Notes: a model not told the origin generated them from the sequence alone. A DNA stretch of 64,000 nt from Locusta migratoria (GCA_026315105.1 JAOYRU010000067.1:62001-126000), one strand, 5' to 3'; positions 33,213 to 42,807 are shown, numbered from the stretch's first letter. A program made the numbers and translations.

Positions 33213-36200
33213 TTATCCAATTCCCTTTCTCTCGAACAGCATCGTTAATCTCTCTCCAAAGTGTTTATGGTGACTCTTCCTTCTATGTTCCGTGAAGTAT
33301 GCGCAGTGTATATATTGTTCATATTCCATAATATTATCTGCGCCCTTGTTGTGGACGACATAATTGACATAGTGTCCAAGTAGCCAAACTATCGCATTAT
33401 TCTTCTGTTCGGGAGACGAAACAGTTTGTGGTAGTATTATATTATTAATTGTGATTTCTCTGCCATCACTTCCCTTTATAAGGGCAACCTGTTTCCTGAC
33501 AGTGTCCCAAATATTTTTGTATCCTCTACAGACAAACCTATGACTGATGGTGTCTACCGCAAGACATCGCTGACAGACATTGGTATTACTTACACCAATA
33601 TGACATAGCCTGTCATTTGTACAAACGATATTATTTACTACTTGGTACCACGCTGCCTTCACATCCGTTGGCAATACTTTGTTATGTATATTTTTCCAAA
33701 TAGATTTCCAGTTTTGGTTGGGGTTTGTTTCTTCCATTTTATTGCGATTTTCTCTGGTTTTCATGCTGTCCACAATGTAGCTGCAGGTTCTTTTATGTTT
33801 GTCCCTTATAATACTATCCAGATAACTTATCTCTAGGTAAAAGTGTCGAACATACTTTAGCTTATAATTTATTCCATTTATATTTACAGGTGGTTGCAAG
33901 CTTGCAGGCTGTAATATCCTGAATAGACTGGATGTGACACTGTTGGGGTAGTTTTCTATAATATGAAGGGTTCTCCTAATAAAGAGTGCCGTGGCCTTGC
34001 GGCGGACGTCGGTGAGGCCTAGGCCTCCCTCTTCAGGTTTCAGTGTAATACTACTAGCAGCTACCCTGAAAGTCTCGCCTTGCCAGATGTATTTACAGAT
34101 GGTGGCCATGATGGTTTTTGATATTCCTATGGGTATTGGGAAGATTTGCCCCACATATATTGCTTTGGAGAGAACTGCACAGTTAATTATTTGAGTTTTT
34201 TGTATCAGGTTTAAATGTCTGATTTTATTTAGTATTAGGGAACCTCTTATATTTGCCAAAACCTTCCTCCAGTTGAACGTCATCGTTTGTAAAGTATCCT
34301 TGTAGAACGTCACGCCTAAAGCTGTGTGATATTCCACTGATTGTGCCCAGCCTAGGCGAATATTTCTAAACCCGTTGAGATTTAAAAACGAGCTTTTCGT
34401 CTCGTTGATTTTGGCTCCTGTTGCATTACAGTAGAGCCGAACTAATGCTGTTAGGTTGTCTATGTCGTCGGAACTCCTCACGAGTACCCCGACATCGTCG
34501 GCATAAGCATTGGTAGCTCGACTTTCTCCTAGTATTGTTATGCCCTCGAGCTCACTGTTGAGCCGTCTCAGTAAAGGTTCTAGAGCAATGACGTATAACA
34601 GCATTGACAGTGGACTGCCTTGAGGAACACCATTTTTAATCTCTACTGGCTTAGTATGGTGGCCATTGAGTAAAATTTTCGTTTTAATTCCTTGCAAGAG
34701 ATTACGCAAAACAACCAGGTAATTGTCGTTAAAACCTATGTACGTCATTGTTTGGAACAAATATTCATGATTTACCCTGTCAAAAGCTTTCGAGAAGCCT
34801 ATGAAAGCTATGCCAGCTTTGGCCAGGGTTGTGGAAAATATTGCTATTATGTCCCTGTATGCACTCACAGTTTGGAAAATACTCTTACCAGGAAGACACG
34901 TTTGATGAGAGCCAATTACTTTATGCAGAACAGGTCTAAGTCGTTCTTTCATTACTCTAGCAATGATTTTATAATCTGAGTTCATTAAAGAAATTGGCCT
35001 CATTTGTGCTAGTTGTTTCACCTCTTTATTCCTCCCTTTAGGCAATAGCACAGTTACACATTCTTTCATTTCTTCAGGGACATGTGCACCATTTAATGTT
35101 TCATTTATTACGTCTGTGAATTTCTCGCCTATTATGTGCCAATAAGTTACATAGAATTCTACAGGTAAACCATCGGGTCCTGGCGATTTTTTGAGAGGGG
35201 AAGTTTTTATTATATCTAAAACGTCTTCACAATTTATTTCACGTGTAAGACTTCTGTTCTGGTCTTCAGTTACGCTATTCCCAATATCACTGTTGTGAAG
35301 TAATTCCCTTGCAGTCGACGAGGTGTCGTGGACCTCACTGTATAAAGAGTTATAAAATCTATGTGCCTCGTGTAAAATGTCTTTCTGTTGTGCTATAATG
35401 CGATTGTCTTCTGTGCGAAGTTTCGCTATGAACGTTCGTCGTCTATTTTTTGTATGTTGAATTAAATGGTAGATTGATGTATTTTCTTCTGCAAGTGTGG
35501 TTTGCGCACACGATTTAATTTTAAGTCCCTCTAGTTGTCTTCTTTTGAGGCTTAAAAGGGTAGCCTTTACCTTATTTATGTTTATTCTTACTTCTTCGGA
35601 CAATGGCAGCTCATAGAGGTCTCTCAAACAACAATAATGGAATTCCACCGTATCCCTAAACCATCTCGCTCGTTCCCTTCCATAAGACATTAGTGCTGAC
35701 CTAAGTTTCCTTTTCGCACAAAGTGTCCACCAATCAATAGTGGACCTATATTTGTGACGCTGTCTTAGGGAAATATCCCAAGAACGTTCGATATGCTCAG
35801 CTAAAGCAGTGTCGTGAAGCATATCTATATTAAGCTTCCATGAAGGTCGGCCCCAGTACGTCATTTGCTTTGTAAGGCCGATACTACACTTAACTGCAAG
35901 GTGGTTAGAGAAAATGGTAGGTATTACTTCAACTCCACTGATTTTAGTACTTAAATTTGAAGTGACGTAAATGCGGTCGATCCTACTTTGCGATGTTTTG
36001 CTTACATACGTGAATTTAACAGATGTCGGGTGTTTGATTTCCCATACGTCCTTCCATTGTAGATTGTTCACTATGCTCAGTAGTTCCTTGGATACATTGA
36101 AATTTGGTTTTTGGTCTTTCTTATTTATTACGCAGTTCCAATCGCCGCCAATGATGACTTCCGCGGGATTGTCCTGCAACAAGATGACTAAATCATTTTT

Positions 36201-36554
36201 TAAAAAATTTTCCCTGTCCTGTCGAGCATTACTTCCAGACGGTAAGTATACATTTACAAGCGTGACATTGAATATCTTACACCTAATGCCCCTTCCTGAA
36301 TCTAAAAAACAGACATCAGTGACCTCGATGCCTTCCTTTACTAGTATGGCAGTGCCACATGCCCTTTCTAAGGCCACGTTTAAAATTTCTTTGTATCCTG
36401 CAATGTGGAAGTTGGTAAAAAGGACTTCTTGTAAGAGCGCTACGTCCGTATCGGACTGATAGACAAAATCTTTAAGTGCAGCAAGTTTAGTGTCGCTCTG
36501 TATTCTGTTAACATTTAATGTTGTGACGTTGTATGTTTGGTCCAGCCTAATGGG
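33213..36554 (-). CDS. LINE ORF2 copy 1: endonuclease-reverse transcriptase, RT catalytic Asp lost
   Basis: The frame is open from just after a TAG at 36555-36557 to a TAA at 33213. Residues here are counted from the GTG at 36375-36377; the domain starts 59 codons earlier. The apurinic-type endonuclease shows TLNVNR and LLQEV upstream of that GTG, then GGDWNCV, SRIDRIYV and SNHLAV (residues 157-162, Asn where families usually have Asp). The reverse transcriptase follows with SPGPDGLP, RPISLMN, motif A as GFSKAFDRV (Gly527 for the catalytic Asp), PQGSPLS, and YADD (Asp 627-628). A C-x2-C-x7-H-x3-C motif begins near residue 935. No ATG precedes the endonuclease motifs; a CTG at 36543-36545 has A at -3 and G at +4. 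ORF2 proteins nick target DNA and copy the element RNA into it. This copy should cut at best, not copy. Confidence 0.93.
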   Translation of the reverse strand, partial: PIRLDQTYNVTTLNVNRIQSDTKLAALKDFVYQSDTDVALLQEVLFTNFHIAGYKEILNVALERACGTAILVKEGIEVTDVCFLDSGRGIRCKIFNVTLVNVYLPSGSNARQDRENFLKNDLVILLQDNPAEVIIGGDWNCVINKKDQKPNFNVSKELLSIVNNLQWKDVWEIKHPTSVKFTYVSKTSQSRIDRIYVTSNLSTKISGVEVIPTIFSNHLAVKCSIGLTKQMTYWGRPSWKLNIDMLHDTALAEHIERSWDISLRQRHKYRSTIDWWTLCAKRKLRSALMSYGRERARWFRDTVEFHYCCLRDLYELPLSEEVRININKVKATLLSLKRRQLEGLKIKSCAQTTLAEENTSIYHLIQHTKNRRRTFIAKLRTEDNRIIAQQKDILHEAHRFYNSLYSEVHDTSSTARELLHNSDIGNSVTEDQNRSLTREINCEDVLDIIKTSPLKKSPGPDGLPVEFYVTYWHIIGEKFTDVINETLNGAHVPEEMKECVTVLLPKGRNKEVKQLAQMRPISLMNSDYKIIARVMKERLRPVLHKVIGSHQTCLPGKSIFQTVSAYRDIIAIFSTTLAKAGIAFIGFSKAFDRVNHEYLFQTMTYIGFNDNYLVVLRNLLQGIKTKILLNGHHTKPVEIKNGVPQGSPLSMLLYVIALEPLLRRLNSELEGITILGESRATNAYADDVGVLVRSSDDIDNLTALVRLYCNATGAKINETKSSFLNLNGFRNIRLGWAQSVEYHTALGVTFYKDTLQTMTFNWRKVLANIRGSLILNKIRHLNLIQKTQIINCAVLSKAIYVGQIFPIPIGISKTIMATICKYIWQGETFRVAASSITLKPEEGGLGLTDVRRKATALFIRRTLHIIENYPNSVTSSLFRILQPASLQPPVNINGINYKLKYVRHFYLEISYLDSIIRDKHKRTCSYIVDSMKTRENRNKMEETNPNQNWKSIWKNIHNKVLPTDVKAAWYQVVNNIVCTNDRLCHIGVSNTNVCQRCLAVDTISHRFVCRGYKNIWDTVRKQVALIKGSDGREITINNIILPQTVSSPEQKNNAIVWLLGHYVNYVVHNKGADNIMEYEQYIHCAYFTEHRRKSHHKHFGERLTMLFERKGIG

Positions 36555-36648
36555 CTATTCTACAGGTAAAGTGTTACTCGGTTGGTGGTTCCAGTCTGGA
36601 GTCCTTCGACTTTGTGGAGACTGTATTTTTCTTTCATCCTGTAACGAC
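36555..36648 (-). other. ORF1-ORF2 gap of LINE copy 1
   Basis: The 94-bp gap separates the two ORFs, which are in different frames. It holds one ATG (36635-36637) that opens a 25-codon frame ending in TAG at 36560-36562, just before ORF2, and an in-frame TAG immediately ahead of ORF2. The layout suits re-initiation rather than frameshifting, but that is inference. Confidence 0.7.
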
Positions 36649-38208
36649 TTAGTTTGGGATTGCATTTATCTCTTCCATATGTAAATCTCCTTCCTGCTGA
36701 TCTTCCGACCAAGGAGACGTGCTCGTGCAGAATTTGTTTTCTGCAAACCCTTGCGAAGTGTCTATTGTTGGTGTTCCTTTTCTGGCCGCGTCGGTATCTT
36801 CGTTGCTTCTTGCAATTCGGTGCTGCCTTTCATTACTTATGACCTGTGGTTGGCGGTCGCCCGCTTTTGCCTCTTCCCGTATCGTACGTAACCTCTCTCG
36901 TAAAGGAGGAGCCAAAGTTTCCGCATTTTGATGCGCTAACCTTCTCTTTTTGTTACTTCTCTTGGACTTTCTGGGCGATCTTGACCGCTCAGGGGATGTA
37001 TCAGGGGACTTCTCAGACGAATCCGGCGAAGACGTTACTAACTTAGAACTTTCCTCTCGTCCGGGAAAAGTGGCGTTGGCGCTTGTTTCATCTTCTTCCA
37101 AAGGTGTTCTGATCTCCTGGGCGCTGGATGTGATGCTATCCCTCCCTGTCTCTTTCAGTGTTTCAACAGCTCCTTTACTGAATTCTTCGTTTCCATCTGC
37201 TTCACTATTCAAGCGTTCCTCCGTAACTTCAAGGTTGTCCTTAGTGGCTGATCCTTCTTGTCCCTGACCGTCATGTCCGGTAGGTCGAGCGTGAGTTTCA
37301 GTGAGCGCCGTCTGTGCAGATAACGCAGCGGATGTACGCGGTTCACCCTCCATAAGTGTAGAGGGACCTGCACCAAAATCGTTGTCCTTCTCTTTAATTT
37401 GTCCTTTCACAAGATCGGTTTCGTTCCGTGCGGGAACCGTTTGGGTTTCCACAGTATCTTGGACATCCATGTGATTTTGAACAGCTTCCAGGTTCACGGA
37501 AGGTTCTACCTGCTGCACTCGTTCCGTCGCTATCGATCGTCGTGGTGAGGTGACGGCAGCGTATGTCAGTTTCATTTGTACCATCGGTCCTGCAGTTGTA
37601 CCGTCATCAGTTGATAACTGTGGGACCCTTCTTCTACTACATTCAGCACGGACATGCTCTGTCGAATTGCACAGAGCACATGTCCTAGGCTGACCATCGT
37701 AAATGATCAGAGCACGATACCCACATATGTTGACAAAAGACGGAATATGCCGCTGAAGCTCTATTTTAACTTGACGGACGCCGTTCAGAACGGGGAACAT
37801 ATGCGGTTCAGACCATTTTTCCGCGACATTTGATAGAATTCTGCCGTACGCCTTAAGAACACTGTTTATTTCTTCAGCAGGTATTTCGAAGGGAAGTTCA
37901 AACACACGTACCGTCCTTATTCCCATCCCAGCGAAAGAAACTAGAACGTCACTAATTTCACCATTCGAGTGGTTGAACTTCATTGTGCCGCCACACTTTT
38001 CTACGATTGAAGTACATAAGTCACAACTCGAGAGTTTTACATAGGCGCAAGGACTCACTATTGACAAATGAACACCTACAATGTCCTCTTGACGTATCTT
38101 AACTTTTTCCGAAAACCATGATCTAACCTCAATAGCTTTTGGACGGGTGACATTTCGATCAAATGTAAACTTTATCGTGTCTCTTCTCTGGTAAGTAGTT
38201 GTACTCAT
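36649..38208 (-). CDS. LINE ORF1 copy 1: gag-like nucleic-acid-binding protein, 519 aa
   Basis: The frame opens with ATG at 38206-38208 (MSTTTYQRR) and ends with TAA at 36649. The first 190 residues look folded and end in one CCHC zinc knuckle, C-x2-C-x4-H-x4-C, at residues 177-190 (CALCNSTEHVRAEC). From about residue 200 the chain is Glu/Ser/Thr-rich and probably disordered, with a basic patch near 408-424 (RSRSPRK, NKKRRL) that could be a nuclear localisation signal. Such ORF1 proteins coat the element RNA. It differs from copy 2 at one residue in the TSAALS / TSDALS segment (plus-strand base 37328). Confidence 0.9.
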   Translation of the reverse strand: MSTTTYQRRDTIKFTFDRNVTRPKAIEVRSWFSEKVKIRQEDIVGVHLSIVSPCAYVKLSSCDLCTSIVEKCGGTMKFNHSNGEISDVLVSFAGMGIRTVRVFELPFEIPAEEINSVLKAYGRILSNVAEKWSEPHMFPVLNGVRQVKIELQRHIPSFVNICGYRALIIYDGQPRTCALCNSTEHVRAECSRRRVPQLSTDDGTTAGPMVQMKLTYAAVTSPRRSIATERVQQVEPSVNLEAVQNHMDVQDTVETQTVPARNETDLVKGQIKEKDNDFGAGPSTLMEGEPRTSAALSAQTALTETHARPTGHDGQGQEGSATKDNLEVTEERLNSEADGNEEFSKGAVETLKETGRDSITSSAQEIRTPLEEDETSANATFPGREESSKLVTSSPDSSEKSPDTSPERSRSPRKSKRSNKKRRLAHQNAETLAPPLRERLRTIREEAKAGDRQPQVISNERQHRIARSNEDTDAARKGTPTIDTSQGFAENKFCTSTSPWSEDQQEGDLHMEEINAIPN

Positions 38209-38351
38209 GTTGTTCTTCGTATCACAAAGCGTAAGGCAGCGCGCTAGCTGCAGCGACTAACCTGGAGCGCAGGTAAACAGCCTTGTTGACAGCGATGTGT
38301 ACGTCCGGGGCCGCCACACGTCCGTCCCGCTCGGCGGAAAACTTGCGAATG
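38209..38351 (-). other. 5' UTR of LINE copy 1
   Basis: A GC-rich stretch of 143 bp from the insertion junction to the ORF1 ATG. It is either a short complete 5' UTR or a slightly truncated one. A frame running from array sequence into it (38222-38560) is a chance fusion. Confidence 0.7.
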
Positions 38352-38836
38352 TTCGGCTGACGTCGTTGTGCTTGATTTTCCACTGCTTCCATGCGTGCAG
38401 AGTCGTTTGTTATTGACTTCGATGACTTCATCTGACGCCACGCTGACGCTAGGAAAAAGCCTCTTTTATCACTGCACAGGGCAAATGGCTTGCAGAGAAC
38501 GATGCACAAGAGAGAATAGAGTGTTGACTGCGTAAGTGGCTGAATCCAGCAGATACCCATGATAATGCAATCGAATTAGACACATGCAAATTAAACACTG
38601 GGCTGTTATCGACTGCACGCTAAAATAAACAAAACGTTAGTGTTCAGTGTAGTGGCGTTTTCAGGGACATCTGGCGGACGACGGCGCAGATGAGCTGCAT
38701 TGCCTTCTGGACAGAACTGGAGCGCAGCATCATGGAGCCAGAAAAGACAGCGGTTTACTTGTGAGCCGCCAGTTTAGCGGAAAAGCACCACCAAAGTTGC
38801 CACTACATGTCTGTCAATGGAGGAAGAGAAAATTTT

Positions 38837-38918
38837 CGCAGTCGGCAGGACTCGAACCTACGCTCCCAGAGGGAATCTGATTTCAAGTCAGACGCCTTAA
38901 CCACTCGGCCACGACTGC
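38837..38918 (-). tRNA. tRNA-Ser-TGA: tRNA-Ser (TGA), unit 37
   Basis: Consensus body; spacer A upstream. It is the only intact tRNA gene between the two LINE copies. Confidence 0.98.
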
Positions 38919-39197
38919 GGTGGAGCAAAGTTTTCTATAAAACTTGCCTAGTGTTCATAAGGTGAGGCCAAGATGCAGCTTGTGAATAAGTACTGTGTTT
39001 CGCTTGCTTGTCTAGTGTAGAACTAGACACGCAGAAACAGCTACAGGAGGGTGTCAAGTTTTTTCTCAGTTGTAGGGACGGTAACACGGTCGCAGGGTAA
39101 TGCCACTGTCGATGGCTTAAAAAGAAACGTATGCCGAAACCCGGGATCGAACCAGTGACCTTTAGATCTTCAGTCTAACGCTCTCCCAACTGAGCTA

Positions 39198-39219
39198 TTT
39201 TTTTTTTTTTTTTTTTTTT
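39198..39219 (-). other. Poly(A) tail of LINE copy 2
   Basis: Twenty-two T on the plus strand, directly abutting TAGCTC of tRNA-Phe. Confidence 0.93.
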
Positions 39220-39465
39220 CATTGATATCGTTTGGTACAACCTTCTATAACTATTCCGTTTATACGTGATGAAATTTAATTTTTTGACTTTCCGAACTGT
39301 TGTGCGTCCTTCTACTCTCCTTCGTTAGTGCATTGCTGTTTCAGGGTTCTGCTGAGGCCTTCACGGCTACCGTAGCGGCCACGGGGCCCACGAAGTCCCC
39401 ACCGTACTTCACCCTCAGCAGCTGTCCCCTACTTTGGCAAGCTTCTGTATTTCGCCCAGACGCTG
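39220..39465 (-). other. 3' UTR of LINE copy 2
   Basis: Same 246-bp stretch as in copy 1; no gene seen. Confidence 0.8.
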
Positions 39466-42400
39466 TTATCCAATTCCCTTTCTCTCGAACAGCATCGTTA
39501 ATCTCTCTCCAAAGTGTTTATGGTGACTCTTCCTTCTATGTTCCGTGAAGTATGCGCAGTGTATATATTGTTCATATTCCATAATATTATCTGCGCCCTT
39601 GTTGTGGACGACATAATTGACATAGTGTCCAAGTAGCCAAACTATCGCATTATTCTTCTGTTCGGGAGACGAAACAGTTTGTGGTAGTATTATATTATTA
39701 ATTGTGATTTCTCTGCCATCACTTCCCTTTATAAGGGCAACCTGTTTCCTGACAGTGTCCCAAATATTTTTGTATCCTCTACAGACAAACCTATGACTGA
39801 TGGTGTCTACCGCAAGACATCGCTGACAGACATTGGTATTACTTACACCAATATGACATAGCCTGTCATTTGTACAAACGATATTATTTACTACTTGGTA
39901 CCACGCTGCCTTCACATCCGTTGGCAATACTTTGTTATGTATATTTTTCCAAATAGATTTCCAGTTTTGGTTGGGGTTTGTTTCTTCCATTTTATTGCGA
40001 TTTTCTCTGGTTTTCATGCTGTCCACAATGTAGCTGCAGGTTCTTTTATGTTTGTCCCTTATAATACTATCCAGATAACTTATCTCTAGGTAAAAGTGTC
40101 GAACATACTTTAGCTTATAATTTATTCCATTTATATTTACAGGTGGTTGCAAGCTTGCAGGCTGTAATATCCTGAATAGACTGGATGTGACACTGTTGGG
40201 GTAGTTTTCTATAATATGAAGGGTTCTCCTAATAAAGAGTGCCGTGGCCTTGCGGCGGACGTCGGTGAGGCCTAGGCCTCCCTCTTCAGGTTTCAGTGTA
40301 ATACTACTAGCAGCTACCCTGAAAGTCTCGCCTTGCCAGATGTATTTACAGATGGTGGCCATGATGGTTTTTGATATTCCTATGGGTATTGGGAAGATTT
40401 GCCCCACATATATTGCTTTGGAGAGAACTGCACAGTTAATTATTTGAGTTTTTTGTATCAGGTTTAAATGTCTGATTTTATTTAGTATTAGGGAACCTCT
40501 TATATTTGCCAAAACCTTCCTCCAGTTGAACGTCATCGTTTGTAAAGTATCCTTGTAGAACGTCACGCCTAAAGCTGTGTGATATTCCACTGATTGTGCC
40601 CAGCCTAGGCGAATATTTCTAAACCCGTTGAGATTTAAAAACGAGCTTTTCGTCTCGTTGATTTTGGCTCCTGTTGCATTACAGTAGAGCCGAACTAATG
40701 CTGTTAGGTTGTCTATGTCGTCGGAACTCCTCACGAGTACCCCGACATCGTCGGCATAAGCATTGGTAGCTCGACTTTCTCCTAGTATTGTTATGCCCTC
40801 GAGCTCACTGTTGAGCCGTCTCAGTAAAGGTTCTAGAGCAATGACGTATAACAGCATTGACAGTGGACTGCCTTGAGGAACACCATTTTTAATCTCTACT
40901 GGCTTAGTATGGTGGCCATTGAGTAAAATTTTCGTTTTAATTCCTTGCAAGAGATTACGCAAAACAACCAGGTAATTGTCGTTAAAACCTATGTACGTCA
41001 TTGTTTGGAACAAATATTCATGATTTACCCTGTCAAAAGCTTTCGAGAAGTCTATGAAAGCTATGCCAGCTTTGGCCAGGGTTGTGGAAAATATTGCTAT
41101 TATGTCCCTGTATGCACTCACAGTTTGGAAAATACTCTTACCAGGAAGACACGTTTGATGAGAGCCAATTACTTTATGCAGAACAGGTCTAAGTCGTTCT
41201 TTCATTACTCTAGCAATGATTTTATAATCTGAGTTCATTAAAGAAATTGGCCTCATTTGTGCTAGTTGTTTCACCTCTTTATTCCTCCCTTTAGGCAATA
41301 GCACAGTTACACATTCTTTCATTTCTTCAGGGACATGTGCACCATTTAATGTTTCATTTATTACGTCTGTGAATTTCTCGCCTATTATGTGCCAATAAGT
41401 TACATAGAATTCTACAGGTAAACCATCGGGTCCTGGCGATTTTTTGAGAGGGGAAGTTTTTATTATATCTAAAACGTCTTCACAATTTATTTCACGTGTA
41501 AGACTTCTGTTCTGGTCTTCAGTTACGCTATTCCCAATATCACTGTTGTGAAGTAATTCCCTTGCAGTCGACGAGGTGTCGTGGACCTCACTGTATAAAG
41601 AGTTATAAAATCTATGTGCCTCGTGTAAAATGTCTTTCTGTTGTGCTATAATGCGATTGTCTTCTGTGCGAAGTTTCGCTATGAACGTTCGTCGTCTATT
41701 TTTTGTATGTTGAATTAAATGGTAGATTGATGTATTTTCTTCTGCAAGTGTGGTTTGCGCACACGATTTAATTTTAAGTCCCTCTAGTTGTCTTCTTTTG
41801 AGGCTTAAAAGGGTAGCCTTTACCTTATTTATGTTTATTCTTACTTCTTCGGACAATGGCAGCTCATAGAGGTCTCTCAAACAACAATAATGGAATTCCA
41901 CCGTATCCCTAAACCATCTCGCTCGTTCCCTTCCATAAGACATTAGTGCTGACCTAAGTTTCCTTTTCGCACAAAGTGTCCACCAATCAATAGTGGACCT
42001 ATATTTGTGACGCTGTCTTAGGGAAATATCCCAAGAACGTTCGATATGCTCAGCTAAAGCAGTGTCGTGAAGCATATCTATATTAAGCTTCCATGAAGGT
42101 CGGCCCCAGTACGTCATTTGCTTTGTAAGGCCGATACTACACTTAACTGCAAGGTGGTTAGAGAAAATGGTAGGTATTACTTCAACTCCACTGATTTTAG
42201 TACTTAAATTTGAAGTGACGTAAATGCGGTCGATCCTACTTTGCGATGTTTTGCTTACATACGTGAATTTAACAGATGTCGGGTGTTTGATTTCCCATAC
42301 GTCCTTCCATTGTAGATTGTTCACTATGCTCAGTAGTTCCTTGGATACATTGAAATTTGGTTTTTGGTCTTTCTTATTTATTACGCAGTTCCAATCGCCG

Positions 42401-42807
42401 CCAATGATGACTTCCGCGGGATTGTCCTGCAACAAGATGACTAAATCATTTTTTAAAAAATTTTCCCTGTCCTGTCGAGCATTACTTCCAGACGGTAAGT
42501 ATACATTTACAAGCGTGACATTGAATATCTTACACCTAATGCCCCTTCCTGAATCTAAAAAACAGACATCAGTGACCTCGATGCCTTCCTTTACTAGTAT
42601 GGCAGTGCCACATGCCCTTTCTAAGGCCACGTTTAAAATTTCTTTGTATCCTGCAATGTGGAAGTTGGTAAAAAGGACTTCTTGTAAGAGCGCTACGTCC
42701 GTATCGGACTGATAGACAAAATCTTTAAGTGCAGCAAGTTTAGTGTCGCTCTGTATTCTGTTAACATTTAATGTTGTGACGTTGTATGTTTGGTCCAGCC
42801 TAATGGG
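39466..42807 (-). CDS. LINE ORF2 copy 2: endonuclease-reverse transcriptase
   Basis: Open from after the TAG at 42808-42810 to a TAA at 39466. It differs from copy 1 in protein at residue 527 only, which here is Asp (DFSKAFDRV; codon at 41050-41052), so the reverse transcriptase triad Asp527, Asp627, Asp628 is complete. The endonuclease carries the same SNHLAV segment as copy 1. The ATG-less start and the CTG candidate (42796-42798) are also the same. This is the more likely of the two to encode an active polymerase. Confidence 0.94.
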   Translation of the reverse strand, partial: PIRLDQTYNVTTLNVNRIQSDTKLAALKDFVYQSDTDVALLQEVLFTNFHIAGYKEILNVALERACGTAILVKEGIEVTDVCFLDSGRGIRCKIFNVTLVNVYLPSGSNARQDRENFLKNDLVILLQDNPAEVIIGGDWNCVINKKDQKPNFNVSKELLSIVNNLQWKDVWEIKHPTSVKFTYVSKTSQSRIDRIYVTSNLSTKISGVEVIPTIFSNHLAVKCSIGLTKQMTYWGRPSWKLNIDMLHDTALAEHIERSWDISLRQRHKYRSTIDWWTLCAKRKLRSALMSYGRERARWFRDTVEFHYCCLRDLYELPLSEEVRININKVKATLLSLKRRQLEGLKIKSCAQTTLAEENTSIYHLIQHTKNRRRTFIAKLRTEDNRIIAQQKDILHEAHRFYNSLYSEVHDTSSTARELLHNSDIGNSVTEDQNRSLTREINCEDVLDIIKTSPLKKSPGPDGLPVEFYVTYWHIIGEKFTDVINETLNGAHVPEEMKECVTVLLPKGRNKEVKQLAQMRPISLMNSDYKIIARVMKERLRPVLHKVIGSHQTCLPGKSIFQTVSAYRDIIAIFSTTLAKAGIAFIDFSKAFDRVNHEYLFQTMTYIGFNDNYLVVLRNLLQGIKTKILLNGHHTKPVEIKNGVPQGSPLSMLLYVIALEPLLRRLNSELEGITILGESRATNAYADDVGVLVRSSDDIDNLTALVRLYCNATGAKINETKSSFLNLNGFRNIRLGWAQSVEYHTALGVTFYKDTLQTMTFNWRKVLANIRGSLILNKIRHLNLIQKTQIINCAVLSKAIYVGQIFPIPIGISKTIMATICKYIWQGETFRVAASSITLKPEEGGLGLTDVRRKATALFIRRTLHIIENYPNSVTSSLFRILQPASLQPPVNINGINYKLKYVRHFYLEISYLDSIIRDKHKRTCSYIVDSMKTRENRNKMEETNPNQNWKSIWKNIHNKVLPTDVKAAWYQVVNNIVCTNDRLCHIGVSNTNVCQRCLAVDTISHRFVCRGYKNIWDTVRKQVALIKGSDGREITINNIILPQTVSSPEQKNNAIVWLLGHYVNYVVHNKGADNIMEYEQYIHCAYFTEHRRKSHHKHFGERLTMLFERKGIG

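Larger units (their letters stand above)
32946..38351 (-). mobile_element. Near full-length LINE (L1/Tx1-like) in tRNA-Phe, copy 1
   Basis: On the minus strand the element reads: 143-bp 5' UTR, ORF1, 94-bp gap, ORF2, 246-bp 3' UTR and a pure 21-bp poly(A). It sits between nucleotides 6 and 7 of tRNA-Phe, in the same orientation as the gene. No target duplication is evident beyond one or two A that merge with the tail. Both ORFs are open, but reverse transcriptase residue 527 is Gly in place of the catalytic Asp, so this copy should not move on its own. Confidence 0.95.
32880..38357 (-). pseudogene. tRNA-Phe-GAA: tRNA-Phe (GAA), unit 37, split by LINE copy 1
   Basis: The 3' 66 nt of the gene lie at 32880-32945 and the first 6 nt at 38352-38357; the seventh base merges with the poly(A) tail. 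Both internal promoter boxes stay together on the 3' side, but the 5' acceptor strand is replaced by a run of A, which cannot pair with TTTCGGC. The copy is the A49 type with a -18T leader. It cannot give a normal tRNA. Confidence 0.96.
32880..39131. repeat. LINE-bearing array segment, copy 1 (6,252 bp)
   Basis: One array unit plus its LINE, from the 3' end of the split tRNA-Phe to the next one. The following segment (39132-45384, 6,253 bp) repeats it almost base for base. The length difference is one T in the poly(A) tract. Confidence 0.93.

Noticed and set aside
36375..36377. GTG as the true start of LINE ORF2
   Set aside because: The endonuclease motifs with the metal-binding Asn and Glu lie upstream of it in the same open frame, so translation must begin earlier.
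35971..36459. Plus-strand frames of 60-160 codons inside the LINEs
   Set aside because: They are antisense shadows of ORF1 and ORF2; both copies carry them only because the copies are duplicates.
38222..38560. A 112-aa frame crossing the 5' junction of the LINE (also at 44475-44813)
   Set aside because: It fuses array leader sequence with the LINE 5' UTR by chance. No conserved domain.
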